The notes beneath the pieces were generated by a model. The model made no database searches. It saw only the letters and a program-made list of their open reading frames with translations, and was not told the DNA's origin. DNA of 45,256 bases, taken from the NCBI GenBank assembly GCA_015231515.1, contig JADGBM010000012.1:1-45256 (forward strand). The letters are read 5' to 3'. This document shows positions 34,530 to 43,190 of the stretch, one piece after another (the first letter of the stretch is position 1; every line of letters starts with the position of its first letter). Source of the DNA: Desulfobulbaceae bacterium (GTDB taxonomy: Bacteria > Desulfobacterota > Desulfobulbia > Desulfobulbales > VMSU01). The position numbers and the translations under genes are program-made.

Positions 34530-35361
34530 GTTTTTTGCGGCCCTCAATGATCCCCAAATCCCCTTTTTACGATATGCCTTGCTGGCTGGCCTGATGGCAA
34601 GTATAGCCTTCGGAGTGATCGGTTCGTACGTTGTGGTCAGGCGAATTACCTACATTGCCGGAGCAATTTCACACTGTGTTCTGGGCGGCATCGGCGCTGG
34701 CCTTTACGCGCAAAGCAAGGGGGTCGTCTGGCTGGAGCCCATCCTTGGCGCCTTGATTACAGCCCTTTTGGCCGCGATTGTTATTGGTTTGGTCAGCATT
34801 CATGCAAAAGAGCGCGAAGATACGGTTATCGGCGCTTTATGGGCAATAGGAATGGCTGTTGGTCTTCTGTTTATTGCCGCAACTCCCGGTTATGTTGACC
34901 CGATGAGCTATCTCTTCGGCAACATTCTATTAGTTTCGCAGAAAGATCTCTGGCTGATTATCGGCTTGGATTTTCTGGTAGTTGGTGTCGGCTGGTTTTT
35001 TTACAATAATTTTTTGGCGGTTTGTTTTGATGAGGAGTACGCCAGAATTCGTGGTTTGAACACCAGTGCGTATTATCTGGCCTTGCTTTGTCTTACGGCT
35101 TTGACTGTTGTCCTGCTTGTCCGGGTAGTGGGAATTGTTATGGTTGTTGCCCTTTTAACTCTGCCTGCGGCAATTGCCGGGCATTTTGTCCGGGGCCTCT
35201 GGCAGATGATGGTGCTGGCTTCAATGCTCTGTATGGTTTTTGTCTCAGGGGGGCTTGCGGCAAGTTACTCTTTGGATCTTCCCACTGGGCCGGTAATTAT
35301 TATTTTTGCAGGAGCTGTCTATTTATGCGTTGCTGTGGGTCAAAGGCTACGTTCGAGTTAA
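34522..35361 (+). CDS. znuB: Zinc/manganese ABC transporter, permease (ZnuB-like)
   Basis: About 279 aa, polytopic. It starts MFEFFAALNDPQIPFLRYALLAG and has the family segments GSYVVVRRITYIAGAISHCVLGGIGAG, AIGMAVGLLFIAATPGYVDPMSYLFGN and VVALLTLPAAIAGHF. A gaagagggg ribosome site lies 9 nt before ATG 34522, inside the end of znuC; ATG 34516 is a close alternative. No zinc-uptake-regulator box was recognised upstream of the operon. Confidence 0.93.
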   Translation: MFEFFAALNDPQIPFLRYALLAGLMASIAFGVIGSYVVVRRITYIAGAISHCVLGGIGAGLYAQSKGVVWLEPILGALITALLAAIVIGLVSIHAKEREDTVIGALWAIGMAVGLLFIAATPGYVDPMSYLFGNILLVSQKDLWLIIGLDFLVVGVGWFFYNNFLAVCFDEEYARIRGLNTSAYYLALLCLTALTVVLLVRVVGIVMVVALLTLPAAIAGHFVRGLWQMMVLASMLCMVFVSGGLAASYSLDLPTGPVIIIFAGAVYLCVAVGQRLRSS

Positions 35362-35433
35362 TACGGTATTTGAGAATAGTTGAAAATTCATAAGCGTAAC
35401 AGAGCAACCTTAACAGATCAAAGATGAATACTT

Positions 35434-36867
35434 ATGGCCAGAACGAAAATAATTGCAACCCTGGGCCCGGCAACATCCGATACGGCCATTATTGAAAGAA
35501 TGATTCTATTGGGGGTCAATGTATTTCGCCTCAATTTTAGCCATGGCGATCATGACTTTCATAAAATGCTTATCAACAACGTACGAAGTACGGCTGATAA
35601 GCTTAAAAGGCCGATCGCCTTGCTGCAGGATATTTCCGGACCTAAAATCCGGGTAAAGCCGATGGAGCCTATGCGGCTGGCTGAGAACGATCTTCTCTAT
35701 GTCCAGCGAAAAACCTGTGCCAATAGAGTACAGAACTCTATTGCCATCAACTATCCTAACATCCTTGACGGGGTGTCTATTGGTGATCAGATCTATTTTG
35801 CCGATGGAACGATCCGTTCAATCGTAGAAAATATTGATTCCGACAACGTCACAATAAGAATTCTAACCGGCGGCAAGCTGACTACGGGAAAAGGCGTCAA
35901 TTTCTCTGTGGGGCAGATCAAGATATCGGCGATTACCGAAAAAGATGAAAAAGATATTAACTTTGGCATTTCGCAGAACGTCGATCTCATCGCGCTCTCA
36001 TTTGTCCAGTCTGCTGAAGACATACGACAGGCCAAAATGCTTGTTAAAATGGCCGGGGCGGACGTTCCGGTGTTTGCCAAGATTGAAAAAGCTGCGGCTG
36101 TAGATAATATAGAAGAAATTATTCAGGCAGCAGATGGTTTGATGATCGCCAGGGGCGATCTCGGCGTTGAGATGGGCCCCTATGTCATACCTGTTTTACA
36201 GAAACAGATCATAGCAAAGGCGAGGGAGAAGGGGCTGCCGGTGATCATCGCAACTCAGATGCTTATGTCAATGGTCTCTTCGCCCTACCCGACAAGGGCA
36301 GAGGTCTCTGATATTGCCAATGCGGTCTTAGATGGCACCGACGCGGTAATGCTCTCAGATGAAACAACTGTCGGGGATTTTCCCGAAGAGTCTGTACAGG
36401 TTATTTCCGATACGATAAACGCCACAGAGAAATATTATCCATGGTACCGGGAATTCGTGGAAATGCGGGACAACCGAAAAGCAATGGCAGCTGCAGCCGT
36501 TGCGCTTTCACAGAAAATGGGGGTTTCGGCGATTGTTACCTTCACGGAAACAGGTCTGACGGCATTGATGGTTGCGCGCCAGCGTCCGGAGATAAAGATT
36601 ATTGCCGTTACCAGCAATCAAAAAACATATCGGAGGTTGTCGGTAGTTTGGGGTGTGGAGCCCTTCCTGGTAGACCGAACCTATCAGGACAGCGATAAGG
36701 CGATCTTAAATTTTTACAAAAGAGCGATAAAGCTGGAGAAAATTGATCCCGAGGAACCGTTTATCGTTACCATCAGCCGACACTCAATCAAGACCGGAAC
36801 AACCAATGTCGTCCAGCTTGTCGATAAACAGAGCATTAAAGAACTCCAGGTTCTTGCCTATAGGTAA
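35434..36867 (+). CDS. pyk: Pyruvate kinase
   Basis: 477 aa. It converts PEP and ADP to pyruvate and ATP. Visible motifs are MARTKIIATLGPA, VFRLNFSHGDHDFH, QDISGPKIRV, the catalytic Lys segment PVFAKIEKAAAVDNIEEI, MIARGDLGVEMGP and ATQMLMSM...PTRAEVSDIANAVLDGTDAVMLSDET. A C-terminal regulatory domain follows (from about 350). It has its own 72-bp leader after znuB and converges on the stress-protein gene. Confidence 0.96.
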   Translation: MARTKIIATLGPATSDTAIIERMILLGVNVFRLNFSHGDHDFHKMLINNVRSTADKLKRPIALLQDISGPKIRVKPMEPMRLAENDLLYVQRKTCANRVQNSIAINYPNILDGVSIGDQIYFADGTIRSIVENIDSDNVTIRILTGGKLTTGKGVNFSVGQIKISAITEKDEKDINFGISQNVDLIALSFVQSAEDIRQAKMLVKMAGADVPVFAKIEKAAAVDNIEEIIQAADGLMIARGDLGVEMGPYVIPVLQKQIIAKAREKGLPVIIATQMLMSMVSSPYPTRAEVSDIANAVLDGTDAVMLSDETTVGDFPEESVQVISDTINATEKYYPWYREFVEMRDNRKAMAAAAVALSQKMGVSAIVTFTETGLTALMVARQRPEIKIIAVTSNQKTYRRLSVVWGVEPFLVDRTYQDSDKAILNFYKRAIKLEKIDPEEPFIVTISRHSIKTGTTNVVQLVDKQSIKELQVLAYR

Positions 36868-36908
36868 AAAGGAGCTATCAAAGCTTCAATTTGTCACTGT
36901 TGGGGAAT

Positions 36909-37388
36909 CTATTCGATTACCATAACAGCACAGTTTTTGGCGTGATGCAGGATTTTATTGGATGTTGAGCCGAAAATAAACTCCTCGCTGTGGGTCAGGC
37001 CTCGCCGTCCAACTACCACAATACAGCAGCGTAGCTTTTCCTGTTCTTCCAGTATTACGTCGCCGATTGAATCGCACTGCCGGACAGAAAGACGCGTCTC
37101 CAGCTGGTTTTCTTGAAACCCGGCCCCCAGAAGGATTTGTCGGTATCCAGCCAGTATTTTTTCCATAGTTTCTTTTTTTTCTTTCACCCATTTATGGCGT
37201 TCAGCATCAGTAGGGAAAAAATCTTCTGAAGGTTCCTGGATGATGGAGAGCAGGGTAATGAAAATATCTTTGTTGTCACCGAAAAAATCAGCTAGATACA
37301 TTACGGCGCGTTTTGAGTTTTCCGACTCGTCTACTGCTGCCAGAAGATGGCGTTCAGTGTCTCTTTTTGTAAGATCGTTCACGTTCAT
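36909..37388 (-). CDS. Universal stress protein (UspA family)
   Basis: 159 aa. It starts with HLLAAVDESENSKRAVMYLADFF and ends with the nucleotide-binding pattern VVGRRGLTHSEEFIFGSTSNKILHHAKNCAVMVIE (G-2x-G-9x-G-S/T), so it is probably an ATP-binding Usp. Its ATG overlaps the stop of the upstream kinase-like gene by 4 nt, which means the two are co-translated. A role in stress signalling together with the kinase-like protein is inferred from this coupling. Confidence 0.9.
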   Translation of the reverse strand: MNVNDLTKRDTERHLLAAVDESENSKRAVMYLADFFGDNKDIFITLLSIIQEPSEDFFPTDAERHKWVKEKKETMEKILAGYRQILLGAGFQENQLETRLSVRQCDSIGDVILEEQEKLRCCIVVVGRRGLTHSEEFIFGSTSNKILHHAKNCAVMVIE

Positions 37389-38383
37389 GATCTCCCTCCT
37401 GTCAGGTCAAGAATATCGGTACGGGCAGTGTAAAGATCATCAAGCATTTGGCCCGTTGTATCATAGAATATTTGAGCTCCATTGGAAAAATGAAGAAGAA
37501 CCCTGTTGAGTGATTCTGGGATATACGGAAATATTTTTTTTATATTCGCCACCCTATTCTTATAGGAAATATTGAGGTCTTCGCCCCACAATGTGTCGAA
37601 AAGTGCCTTATTATTGTTGTGGAGATCCGCGACAAGCACATCGCCACGCCCTACCAGAAAAATCAGAATATTGCCAAGCCCTTGTAGATCAAAGCTGAAT
37701 TTAGATTCGCCATGCAGATAATTGTAATCAAAATCGATCCACCTGAGAACTTCTCTCTCCCTGTCCCAGAGGATGTGGTCGCGGCGGATATCGCCATGTT
37801 TTTCTCCATGGTCGTGAAGAAATTTTATAGCCGCCAGCATTTCAATGAACTGATCGAGAACTTTAGGGAAATAATTGTAGAAATAATCCTGGTGGTCTTT
37901 TCCGTAGGGCACAATGATGTCATCGTAGCGCATGCCGTAAATGAAATCGAGAATTCGGATAACGTTGCCGGCCGAATCTTGAACCCAATGGCCATGCATA
38001 AAATTGGGGTGATCAGCGACCAGATCAAGGATGCGAGCTTCCTTTTTAGGACTGCGGAAGCATTTGATGACTATTCCGCCGATCTTTGTTTCGAACTGTT
38101 CATGGAATACAAGTTTGAGGATCCTGGTGGAGCCATCCAGGAGATTAATGGCTCGACGCACCCAGTATTTTGGCTCGTCATCCAGGCCGAAGCGGCCCTC
38201 TTTTTCGTAGCGTTTAACCCAGTAAGGAGAGTCTCCAAGCAGAACTACATCATTGTATTCCACCTTGAAAAAGTCGCTGGTGTCGATGATGATATTAAAT
38301 TTGGGGGGAATCCGCTCTTCACCTCCATGGTCTGCTATAAGCCGACATATTTCATCTCTGCTAAAGCTTCTCGATGTCTGCAC
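37385..38383 (-). CDS. Atypical protein kinase-like protein coupled to a Usp
   Basis: 332 aa, GTG start with a strong gaggagg site about 7 nt upstream. A kinase-fold pattern is visible: Lys90 (RILKLVF), Glu115 (KKEARILDLV), catalytic loop HGDIRRDHIL with Asp198, and a metal-binding WIDFDYN with Asp217 where DFG is expected. The Asn normally five residues after the catalytic Asp is His203, and the glycine-rich loop is not obvious. It resembles RIO/lipopolysaccharide-kinase-type proteins more than Hanks kinases. An extra N-terminal region (about 1-85) has no recognised fold. The downstream Usp overlaps it by 4 nt and could be its substrate or regulator. Confidence 0.75.
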   Translation of the reverse strand: MQTSRSFSRDEICRLIADHGGEERIPPKFNIIIDTSDFFKVEYNDVVLLGDSPYWVKRYEKEGRFGLDDEPKYWVRRAINLLDGSTRILKLVFHEQFETKIGGIVIKCFRSPKKEARILDLVADHPNFMHGHWVQDSAGNVIRILDFIYGMRYDDIIVPYGKDHQDYFYNYFPKVLDQFIEMLAAIKFLHDHGEKHGDIRRDHILWDREREVLRWIDFDYNYLHGESKFSFDLQGLGNILIFLVGRGDVLVADLHNNNKALFDTLWGEDLNISYKNRVANIKKIFPYIPESLNRVLLHFSNGAQIFYDTTGQMLDDLYTARTDILDLTGGRS

Positions 38384-38722
38384 AGGGATACCTCCTCTTT
38401 CTTATATTTAGTACTGAAAAGGCGAGAAATGGCAAAGGATTTTTTGAAGCGCAAAAGATTTATGACCCCAGACTACCATCCAAAGAGACGACATACCTAT
38501 TCAACATCGCTTTATCCCCTTTGTCTTCAGTGGGTGCCAGGAAAGATCCCACTGGAAAGTTTTCAGGCGTAACCTTTTGACTTTAGCCTCCAAAAAATAT
38601 TAAAGTGTTCAATCTGATACTGCATCCCAAATATTTTTTACTGATTTTTCGGTTGTAGTGACAAAAATTCAGCCTGAGGCGCTCAAGCCTTTGCCCATAA
38701 CGCCTAAATGTAGACTAAGCCA
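38384..38722. other. 339-bp gap upstream of the Wadjet-like operon
   Basis: No convincing gene lies here; a 47-codon frame at 38430-38573 has a weak ribosome site and no recognised similarity. Three inverted repeats are visible. One is cagtggg/cccactg (38528-38554). One is a perfect 10-bp repeat, AAAAAATATT (38592-38601) with AATATTTTTT (38630-38639). The third is an imperfect pair, ctgattttt (38641) with aaaaattcag (38663-38672). The last two lie 50-130 nt before the first Wadjet-like gene and could be regulatory. No clear sigma-70 promoter was identified. Confidence 0.55.
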
Positions 38723-39940
38723 ATGGCCACCAACCCTCAAAGTTTCTTCCGTTTTGCTGATCGGCACTACCCTCTGCTGCTTGATCTTTTCTACCGCAGC
38801 ACCGGGCTGACGGAAGCGGATTTGCGGGATTTGATTGATGCTTCCCGTACTGAAGGCGCCCCGGGTTCGGCGGCAATCATTAATCAACTTATATCGTATG
38901 GTATTATTGAGCCGGTTCCTGATGCGACTGCGACCTTTGAACTCACCGCTCCCATAGGCGCTCTTCTTGCTTTTCTGCTTAGGGAACACCGCCTCACCTC
39001 CGCCAAAGTCATTCAAGGCTATCTGAGCGATCTCGAGGATCTGCGCAACGAAATTGATGGCGCTGCACTCCAGAAGTTAAACAACCAGGCAGCCCGAGCG
39101 CTCACTGACATCTCACAGGTGATTGAGCGCATCCGCCAGGATTCCCAGGCAAATCGTGAAGCCATCCTCACCGAAGTGCTCAAGCTCAAAGCCAACCGTG
39201 ATAAGCGCACAGTCCGGGAGCGTTTTGAGGTCATCAATCGTCTGTGGAACCGCCACCTTGAGCCCCTTCGGGATTTGATTGATGTCAAAAAAGCAATGGA
39301 TGCAAGTCTGGATGACTTGGAACGCAGCCTGCTAACAGACGGGAAAACTTTTGTTTTAGACGGAGCGCTCACCCGTGAATTCTCTCGTTGCCGGGCCCGA
39401 TTACTGCGCTTGCGCCGGGAAGTTGCCGAAAACTTTTATGAATCGATGAAAGAGGTGGAACCGCTCTATATTTCGCTCAAGCGGGAGAGCGAATTGGTGC
39501 GCGGGGCCTCCCTTGCCCTGGAAAAGATTGACCGTGCAGGTCTGGCGAGCCTAAATTTTGATGCCTGCCTTGCCATACCGATCTGGCGGCTTGAAGGAAC
39601 TTTTTCAGATACCTACCTGGAGGCCTTCTTCCATGAAGTGCAGGGCTATGAGCCTACGGTTCCTCAACCGCTGCCTGCTGCCGAGGAGATACCACTCCAT
39701 GAGTTCATTCTGCCGTCGGATTTGTTTGCCCGTCTGGATGCATCCGTACCGGTTCCCGACCTTTTAACCTGGTTATTGGCACAATACCCCAAAGCAACTG
39801 CTGGAGAATTGGTGAGAGCTTACGGCCGTATCTATCTTGGCGATCCCCGGGAGATGCATTTTAATGAAGAGGTGCAGCGCTACGCTTTTTCCGACATCTT
39901 TCTAATCGCTCGACCTCTGCAAATTGGAAAACGCCTATGA
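38723..39940 (+). CDS. Wadjet-like JetA (kleisin subunit, MksF-like)
   Basis: 405 aa, first of four overlapping genes. An N-terminal winged-helix-like part (about 1-95: SAAIINQLISYGIIEPVPDATATFELTAPIGALL) is followed by a long helical region (about 95-265) with many Arg/Glu heptads. The C-terminal domain (about 330-405) ends FNEEVQRYAFSDIFLIARP. This arrangement and its first position fit the kleisin of Wadjet/MksBEFG complexes, which bridges the SMC heads. It is identified mainly by context; direct similarity to type I JetA (DUF3375) is not obvious and it is somewhat shorter. The stop overlaps the next start by 4 nt. Confidence 0.78.
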   Translation: MATNPQSFFRFADRHYPLLLDLFYRSTGLTEADLRDLIDASRTEGAPGSAAIINQLISYGIIEPVPDATATFELTAPIGALLAFLLREHRLTSAKVIQGYLSDLEDLRNEIDGAALQKLNNQAARALTDISQVIERIRQDSQANREAILTEVLKLKANRDKRTVRERFEVINRLWNRHLEPLRDLIDVKKAMDASLDDLERSLLTDGKTFVLDGALTREFSRCRARLLRLRREVAENFYESMKEVEPLYISLKRESELVRGASLALEKIDRAGLASLNFDACLAIPIWRLEGTFSDTYLEAFFHEVQGYEPTVPQPLPAAEEIPLHEFILPSDLFARLDASVPVPDLLTWLLAQYPKATAGELVRAYGRIYLGDPREMHFNEEVQRYAFSDIFLIARPLQIGKRL

Positions 39941-40488
39941 GCCAAAACAGCCCATTTGCCCTGCCTTTCCTTAGTGAAATATTCGAGGCCCTACGCCGGG
40001 GACGACATCTCTGCGCCGAAGACGGTGGGCCTTACGCAGCGCTGCGAGACAATCTGGATTCCTACCATGACCTTTTTGGGCATCTTGGTTTCCGGCTGGA
40101 GCGCCATCCTCGTGACTTTTTTTATTTCCGTGGCAAAGACAGTTTGAGTTCGCAATCCTCCCGTATGGCGTTGTTTGTTCTCATCCTCATCGAGTCTCTT
40201 GCCGATCATGGCCAACCGATTGTCGACACGCTCATGACCAAGACCTTTGCTATTGCCGATCTACCTCATCTGAAGGCGGCCCGCTTCCGAACCTATCTCA
40301 AGGAATCGGGAGTTCTCGATGAAGACGGTTTACGCGGCATTGTGCGGCAACTGGATCGTTTCGGCTTTTGCCAACGCCTTACCGATAATACCTTTCGATT
40401 CCGGCCACCGGCCTATCGATTCTTTGATCTCTGTTTGGAGGTGTTGAAACAGCAGGAGATGGTGCAGACCGAGGAGCAGGCGCCATGA
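39937..40488 (+). CDS. Wadjet-like JetB (KITE/MukE-like winged-helix subunit)
   Basis: 183 aa. The N-terminal half has LSEIFEALRRGRHLCAEDGGPYAALRDN and a strand/turn pattern (LGFRLERHPRDFFYFRG). The C-terminal half has a winged-helix pattern (RFRTYLKESGVLDEDGLRGIVRQLDRFGFCQRLTDNTFRFRPPAYRFFDLC). Size, order and fold fit JetB/MksE (DUF4194-type) proteins, which form the dimeric KITE subunit on the kleisin. Both ends overlap the neighbouring genes by 4 nt (ATGA). Confidence 0.82.
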   Translation: MSQNSPFALPFLSEIFEALRRGRHLCAEDGGPYAALRDNLDSYHDLFGHLGFRLERHPRDFFYFRGKDSLSSQSSRMALFVLILIESLADHGQPIVDTLMTKTFAIADLPHLKAARFRTYLKESGVLDEDGLRGIVRQLDRFGFCQRLTDNTFRFRPPAYRFFDLCLEVLKQQEMVQTEEQAP

Positions 40489-43190
40489 ATATAGTCGGCC
40501 CAGCCAGACTGGTACTCGTACGCTCCGGTAAATACGACTACGGTGAGATCGAGTTAATTAATCCGCTGCATCTGATCGGCCCCAACAATGTGGGTAAGAC
40601 CTCATTGATTGCCGTGCTTCAGTTCCTCTACATCGATGACCAGCGCAGCATGCACTTTTCACGGGAGATGTCTGATACGCGGAAATACTACTTCCCCGAT
40701 CAGAACAGTTACATTCTGTTTGAGTGTCTGACCCAGACCGGGTATCAGGTGGTCGGCGTCCAGGGGCTGGGGCCCATCCGTGGTTATGAATTTCAACGGT
40801 TTTCCTATCAGGGCGTCTATGATGCGGCGGATTATTTAGACGAGGCTCGATGCGTCCGGCCATCAGAGGAGATACGCTCCCGTCTTGCCGCCCGAGATTT
40901 TCGTCTTCTCGAACCGCGACATTTGCGGGCCGCTCTCACGGGATTAGGGGAGAACCGTGGAGTCAATCTTGGACTCGTGCCGATCCGTCAACGAGACCAC
41001 TATGAACGATTTCGCGCCGTGTTCGGCAATCTGTTGCGCCTTGCCCATCTGCGTCAGAATGAGTTGAAGGAGTTTCTTCTTGAAATCCACCAGGGTGAAT
41101 TTCAACAACGAGCCGTCGATCTGGAAGTTGGGTATTCAAGCCAATACAGCAAGGTCTGTAGGGAAGCCAGGGAGTTGCTGGAACTGCGCACAATTGCCGA
41201 CGATGTGCGGCGTGTCCTTGAACTTGCCTCTGGGCGCGACAGCTTGCGGCGCCTTCTTCCAGGTCTCTGGCAAGAGATTACTCGTGCCCATTCTCGGCAA
41301 GAAGATGAGTTTGCCGGGCAGGAAAAGAAAGTCCACGATCGTCTTGATCGTCTCAGAGAGGAAGGACAATCGCTGATTGAAAAAATCGCCGGAGGAGAAA
41401 AAACCCAGCAAGAATTGAATCAAGCTCTTGGCAAGCTCGAAGGTGCCATAGAAAGACATCAACAGGCAACCGAAGAGTTTCAACAGTATCTTGTCGATTT
41501 TGAAGAATCCAGATGCCAGCTGTTGGAAACAAAGATTGATGACCTCGGCGCCTCTCTCGGACAGGCCGCAGACCTTTCTCTTTCCCAAATGCAAGCCCGG
41601 ATATCGGCAATGCAGACGGAATTGACCGGGCTTGAAAAGCAGCGCGACCAGTTTTCCCGACTTGCCGCCACCAAAATCCTCCAGATGCTGCCCGATGAAG
41701 ATCTACAGAATGCCTTCAGGTTAATTAACCCGGATATATTAGGGTTGATCCAAGGTGAAGAGGCCATAGAACTTCGCAATGAGCAAAAGATACAGGAAGC
41801 CCTGGAGCACATCAGTGGCCACATTCAAGAAGGCGTCTATCAAGATGACCGGATCCGCCTGGTTCTCTCCTCCATAAATCCGCCGGATCTTTCTCGGTAT
41901 CGTGATGCCGATGTCCTCCATACCCGCATTGAGGAACAGAAAAAGGCTCTGGGTCGGGAACAACAGCTTTTTGAGGCTGCCCAAAATGCTGAACCGCTAA
42001 AAAGAGATAGGCAAAAATTAAAAGAAGAGTGGAAACAACTCTCTCACCGCCTGCTCCGCTATAGAAACTACCGAAAAGAGCTTCCTGAATTTGAAAAGAA
42101 CAAGCACGCTCTGGTGCTGCTTAATTCGCAGTTAACCGAACTTACTGGGGCCATGGCACAACTTAAAAGCCGACAATCGACCCTGAGAGAAGAAGAACGT
42201 TCTGCCAGCCAGGGTCTGAAAACAATCGAAACAAAGCGCCAGACCCTGATTCAACGACTCAGGAAATTGACCAAGCCGGATTCGGCATGGCCCCTTGAAA
42301 CCTTCACCCCTGAAGGTCATGACCTTGAAGCGCTCCTTGAAATGTATGAACAAAAAAGCAGGGAGCAAAGCGAAATAGCGCAACGCTTCAGTGAATATTT
42401 CCATACGGTTAATCAGCGCACCTATGATAAATATCTTGGCGAAGATGAAGCTGTTACCTTAGCCAATCTGCAAGACGAAGTCGATGCCGTGGCCGAACGG
42501 GAAAATGCGGTTCAGGAACTCTGGAAGAGTCTGGTTGCCGGTCTGCAAAGTTCATTCAAAGGCCTGAATCGTGACCTGCAAACCCTTATCATGCGGATTG
42601 ATGAACTGAATCGCCGCCTGGGGCGTATTTCCATTTCCAACCTGGCTCGGCTGCGGCTCATCTTGCGTGAGCATCCGGAATGGACCAAGAGGATAAAAAC
42701 CATGGTCGAAGCGGAAGTTTCACCCTTATTCGCAGACCCAACGGCAGTCAGCGAAGCGCACAGCCAGTTAGGGGATCTGCTTAAAAAACATCAGCGCGTT
42801 GAACTGGCCGATCTTTTTGACCTGCACTTTGAAGTTACCAGCGTTGATGGGCAAATCAGGCGTTACCCCCATCTTGATTCCATTGAATCAAACGGCACGA
42901 CGATCACCATCAAGGTTCTCATTAATCTGTTGCTCCTCAAAGGCCTGCTGGGAAATAAAGAAGTTACTATGCCTTTCTATCTTGATGAGGCCTCCAGCCT
43001 CGACCGGGAAAATCTGACCGCAATTGTTTGCGAAGCTCGGAAAATGGGATTTGTGGCCGTGCTGGCCAGTCCTGAGGCCATGGAAGCGGCTGATTCTCTC
43101 TATTTTCTGCGTGAACAAAAAGGTCGGATCATGCTCGATCCGAAAACCGCCCTGGTGCGCATCGAAAGGAAAACCGCCGATGGCCGTTGA
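40485..43190 (+). CDS. Wadjet-like JetC (SMC-like ATPase, MksB-like)
   Basis: 901 aa. The N-terminal Walker A is IGPNNVGKTSLI (about 31-42). A long coiled coil with a central hinge-like interruption occupies about 270-750. The C-terminal head has an SNGTT signature (about 802-806, SNGTTITIKVLINLL), the variant used by MukB/MksB/JetC proteins, then Walker B and D loop FYLDEASSLD with Asp834 and Glu835. It would hydrolyse ATP and extrude DNA loops. It is shorter than the ~1100 aa I recall for type I JetC and nearer to MksB. The stop overlaps the next gene by 11 nt. Confidence 0.88.
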   Translation: MNIVGPARLVLVRSGKYDYGEIELINPLHLIGPNNVGKTSLIAVLQFLYIDDQRSMHFSREMSDTRKYYFPDQNSYILFECLTQTGYQVVGVQGLGPIRGYEFQRFSYQGVYDAADYLDEARCVRPSEEIRSRLAARDFRLLEPRHLRAALTGLGENRGVNLGLVPIRQRDHYERFRAVFGNLLRLAHLRQNELKEFLLEIHQGEFQQRAVDLEVGYSSQYSKVCREARELLELRTIADDVRRVLELASGRDSLRRLLPGLWQEITRAHSRQEDEFAGQEKKVHDRLDRLREEGQSLIEKIAGGEKTQQELNQALGKLEGAIERHQQATEEFQQYLVDFEESRCQLLETKIDDLGASLGQAADLSLSQMQARISAMQTELTGLEKQRDQFSRLAATKILQMLPDEDLQNAFRLINPDILGLIQGEEAIELRNEQKIQEALEHISGHIQEGVYQDDRIRLVLSSINPPDLSRYRDADVLHTRIEEQKKALGREQQLFEAAQNAEPLKRDRQKLKEEWKQLSHRLLRYRNYRKELPEFEKNKHALVLLNSQLTELTGAMAQLKSRQSTLREEERSASQGLKTIETKRQTLIQRLRKLTKPDSAWPLETFTPEGHDLEALLEMYEQKSREQSEIAQRFSEYFHTVNQRTYDKYLGEDEAVTLANLQDEVDAVAERENAVQELWKSLVAGLQSSFKGLNRDLQTLIMRIDELNRRLGRISISNLARLRLILREHPEWTKRIKTMVEAEVSPLFADPTAVSEAHSQLGDLLKKHQRVELADLFDLHFEVTSVDGQIRRYPHLDSIESNGTTITIKVLINLLLLKGLLGNKEVTMPFYLDEASSLDRENLTAIVCEARKMGFVAVLASPEAMEAADSLYFLREQKGRIMLDPKTALVRIERKTADGR

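Noticed and set aside
37712-38572. A 286-codon open frame on the + strand opposite the kinase-like gene
   Set aside because: It is antisense to a gene with a strong ribosome site, recognisable kinase motifs and coupling to the Usp gene; its own translation shows no known motif.
38430-38573. 47-codon frame in the gap before the Wadjet-like operon
   Set aside because: Weak ribosome site, no recognised similarity, and no coupling to a neighbour; kept only as a note.
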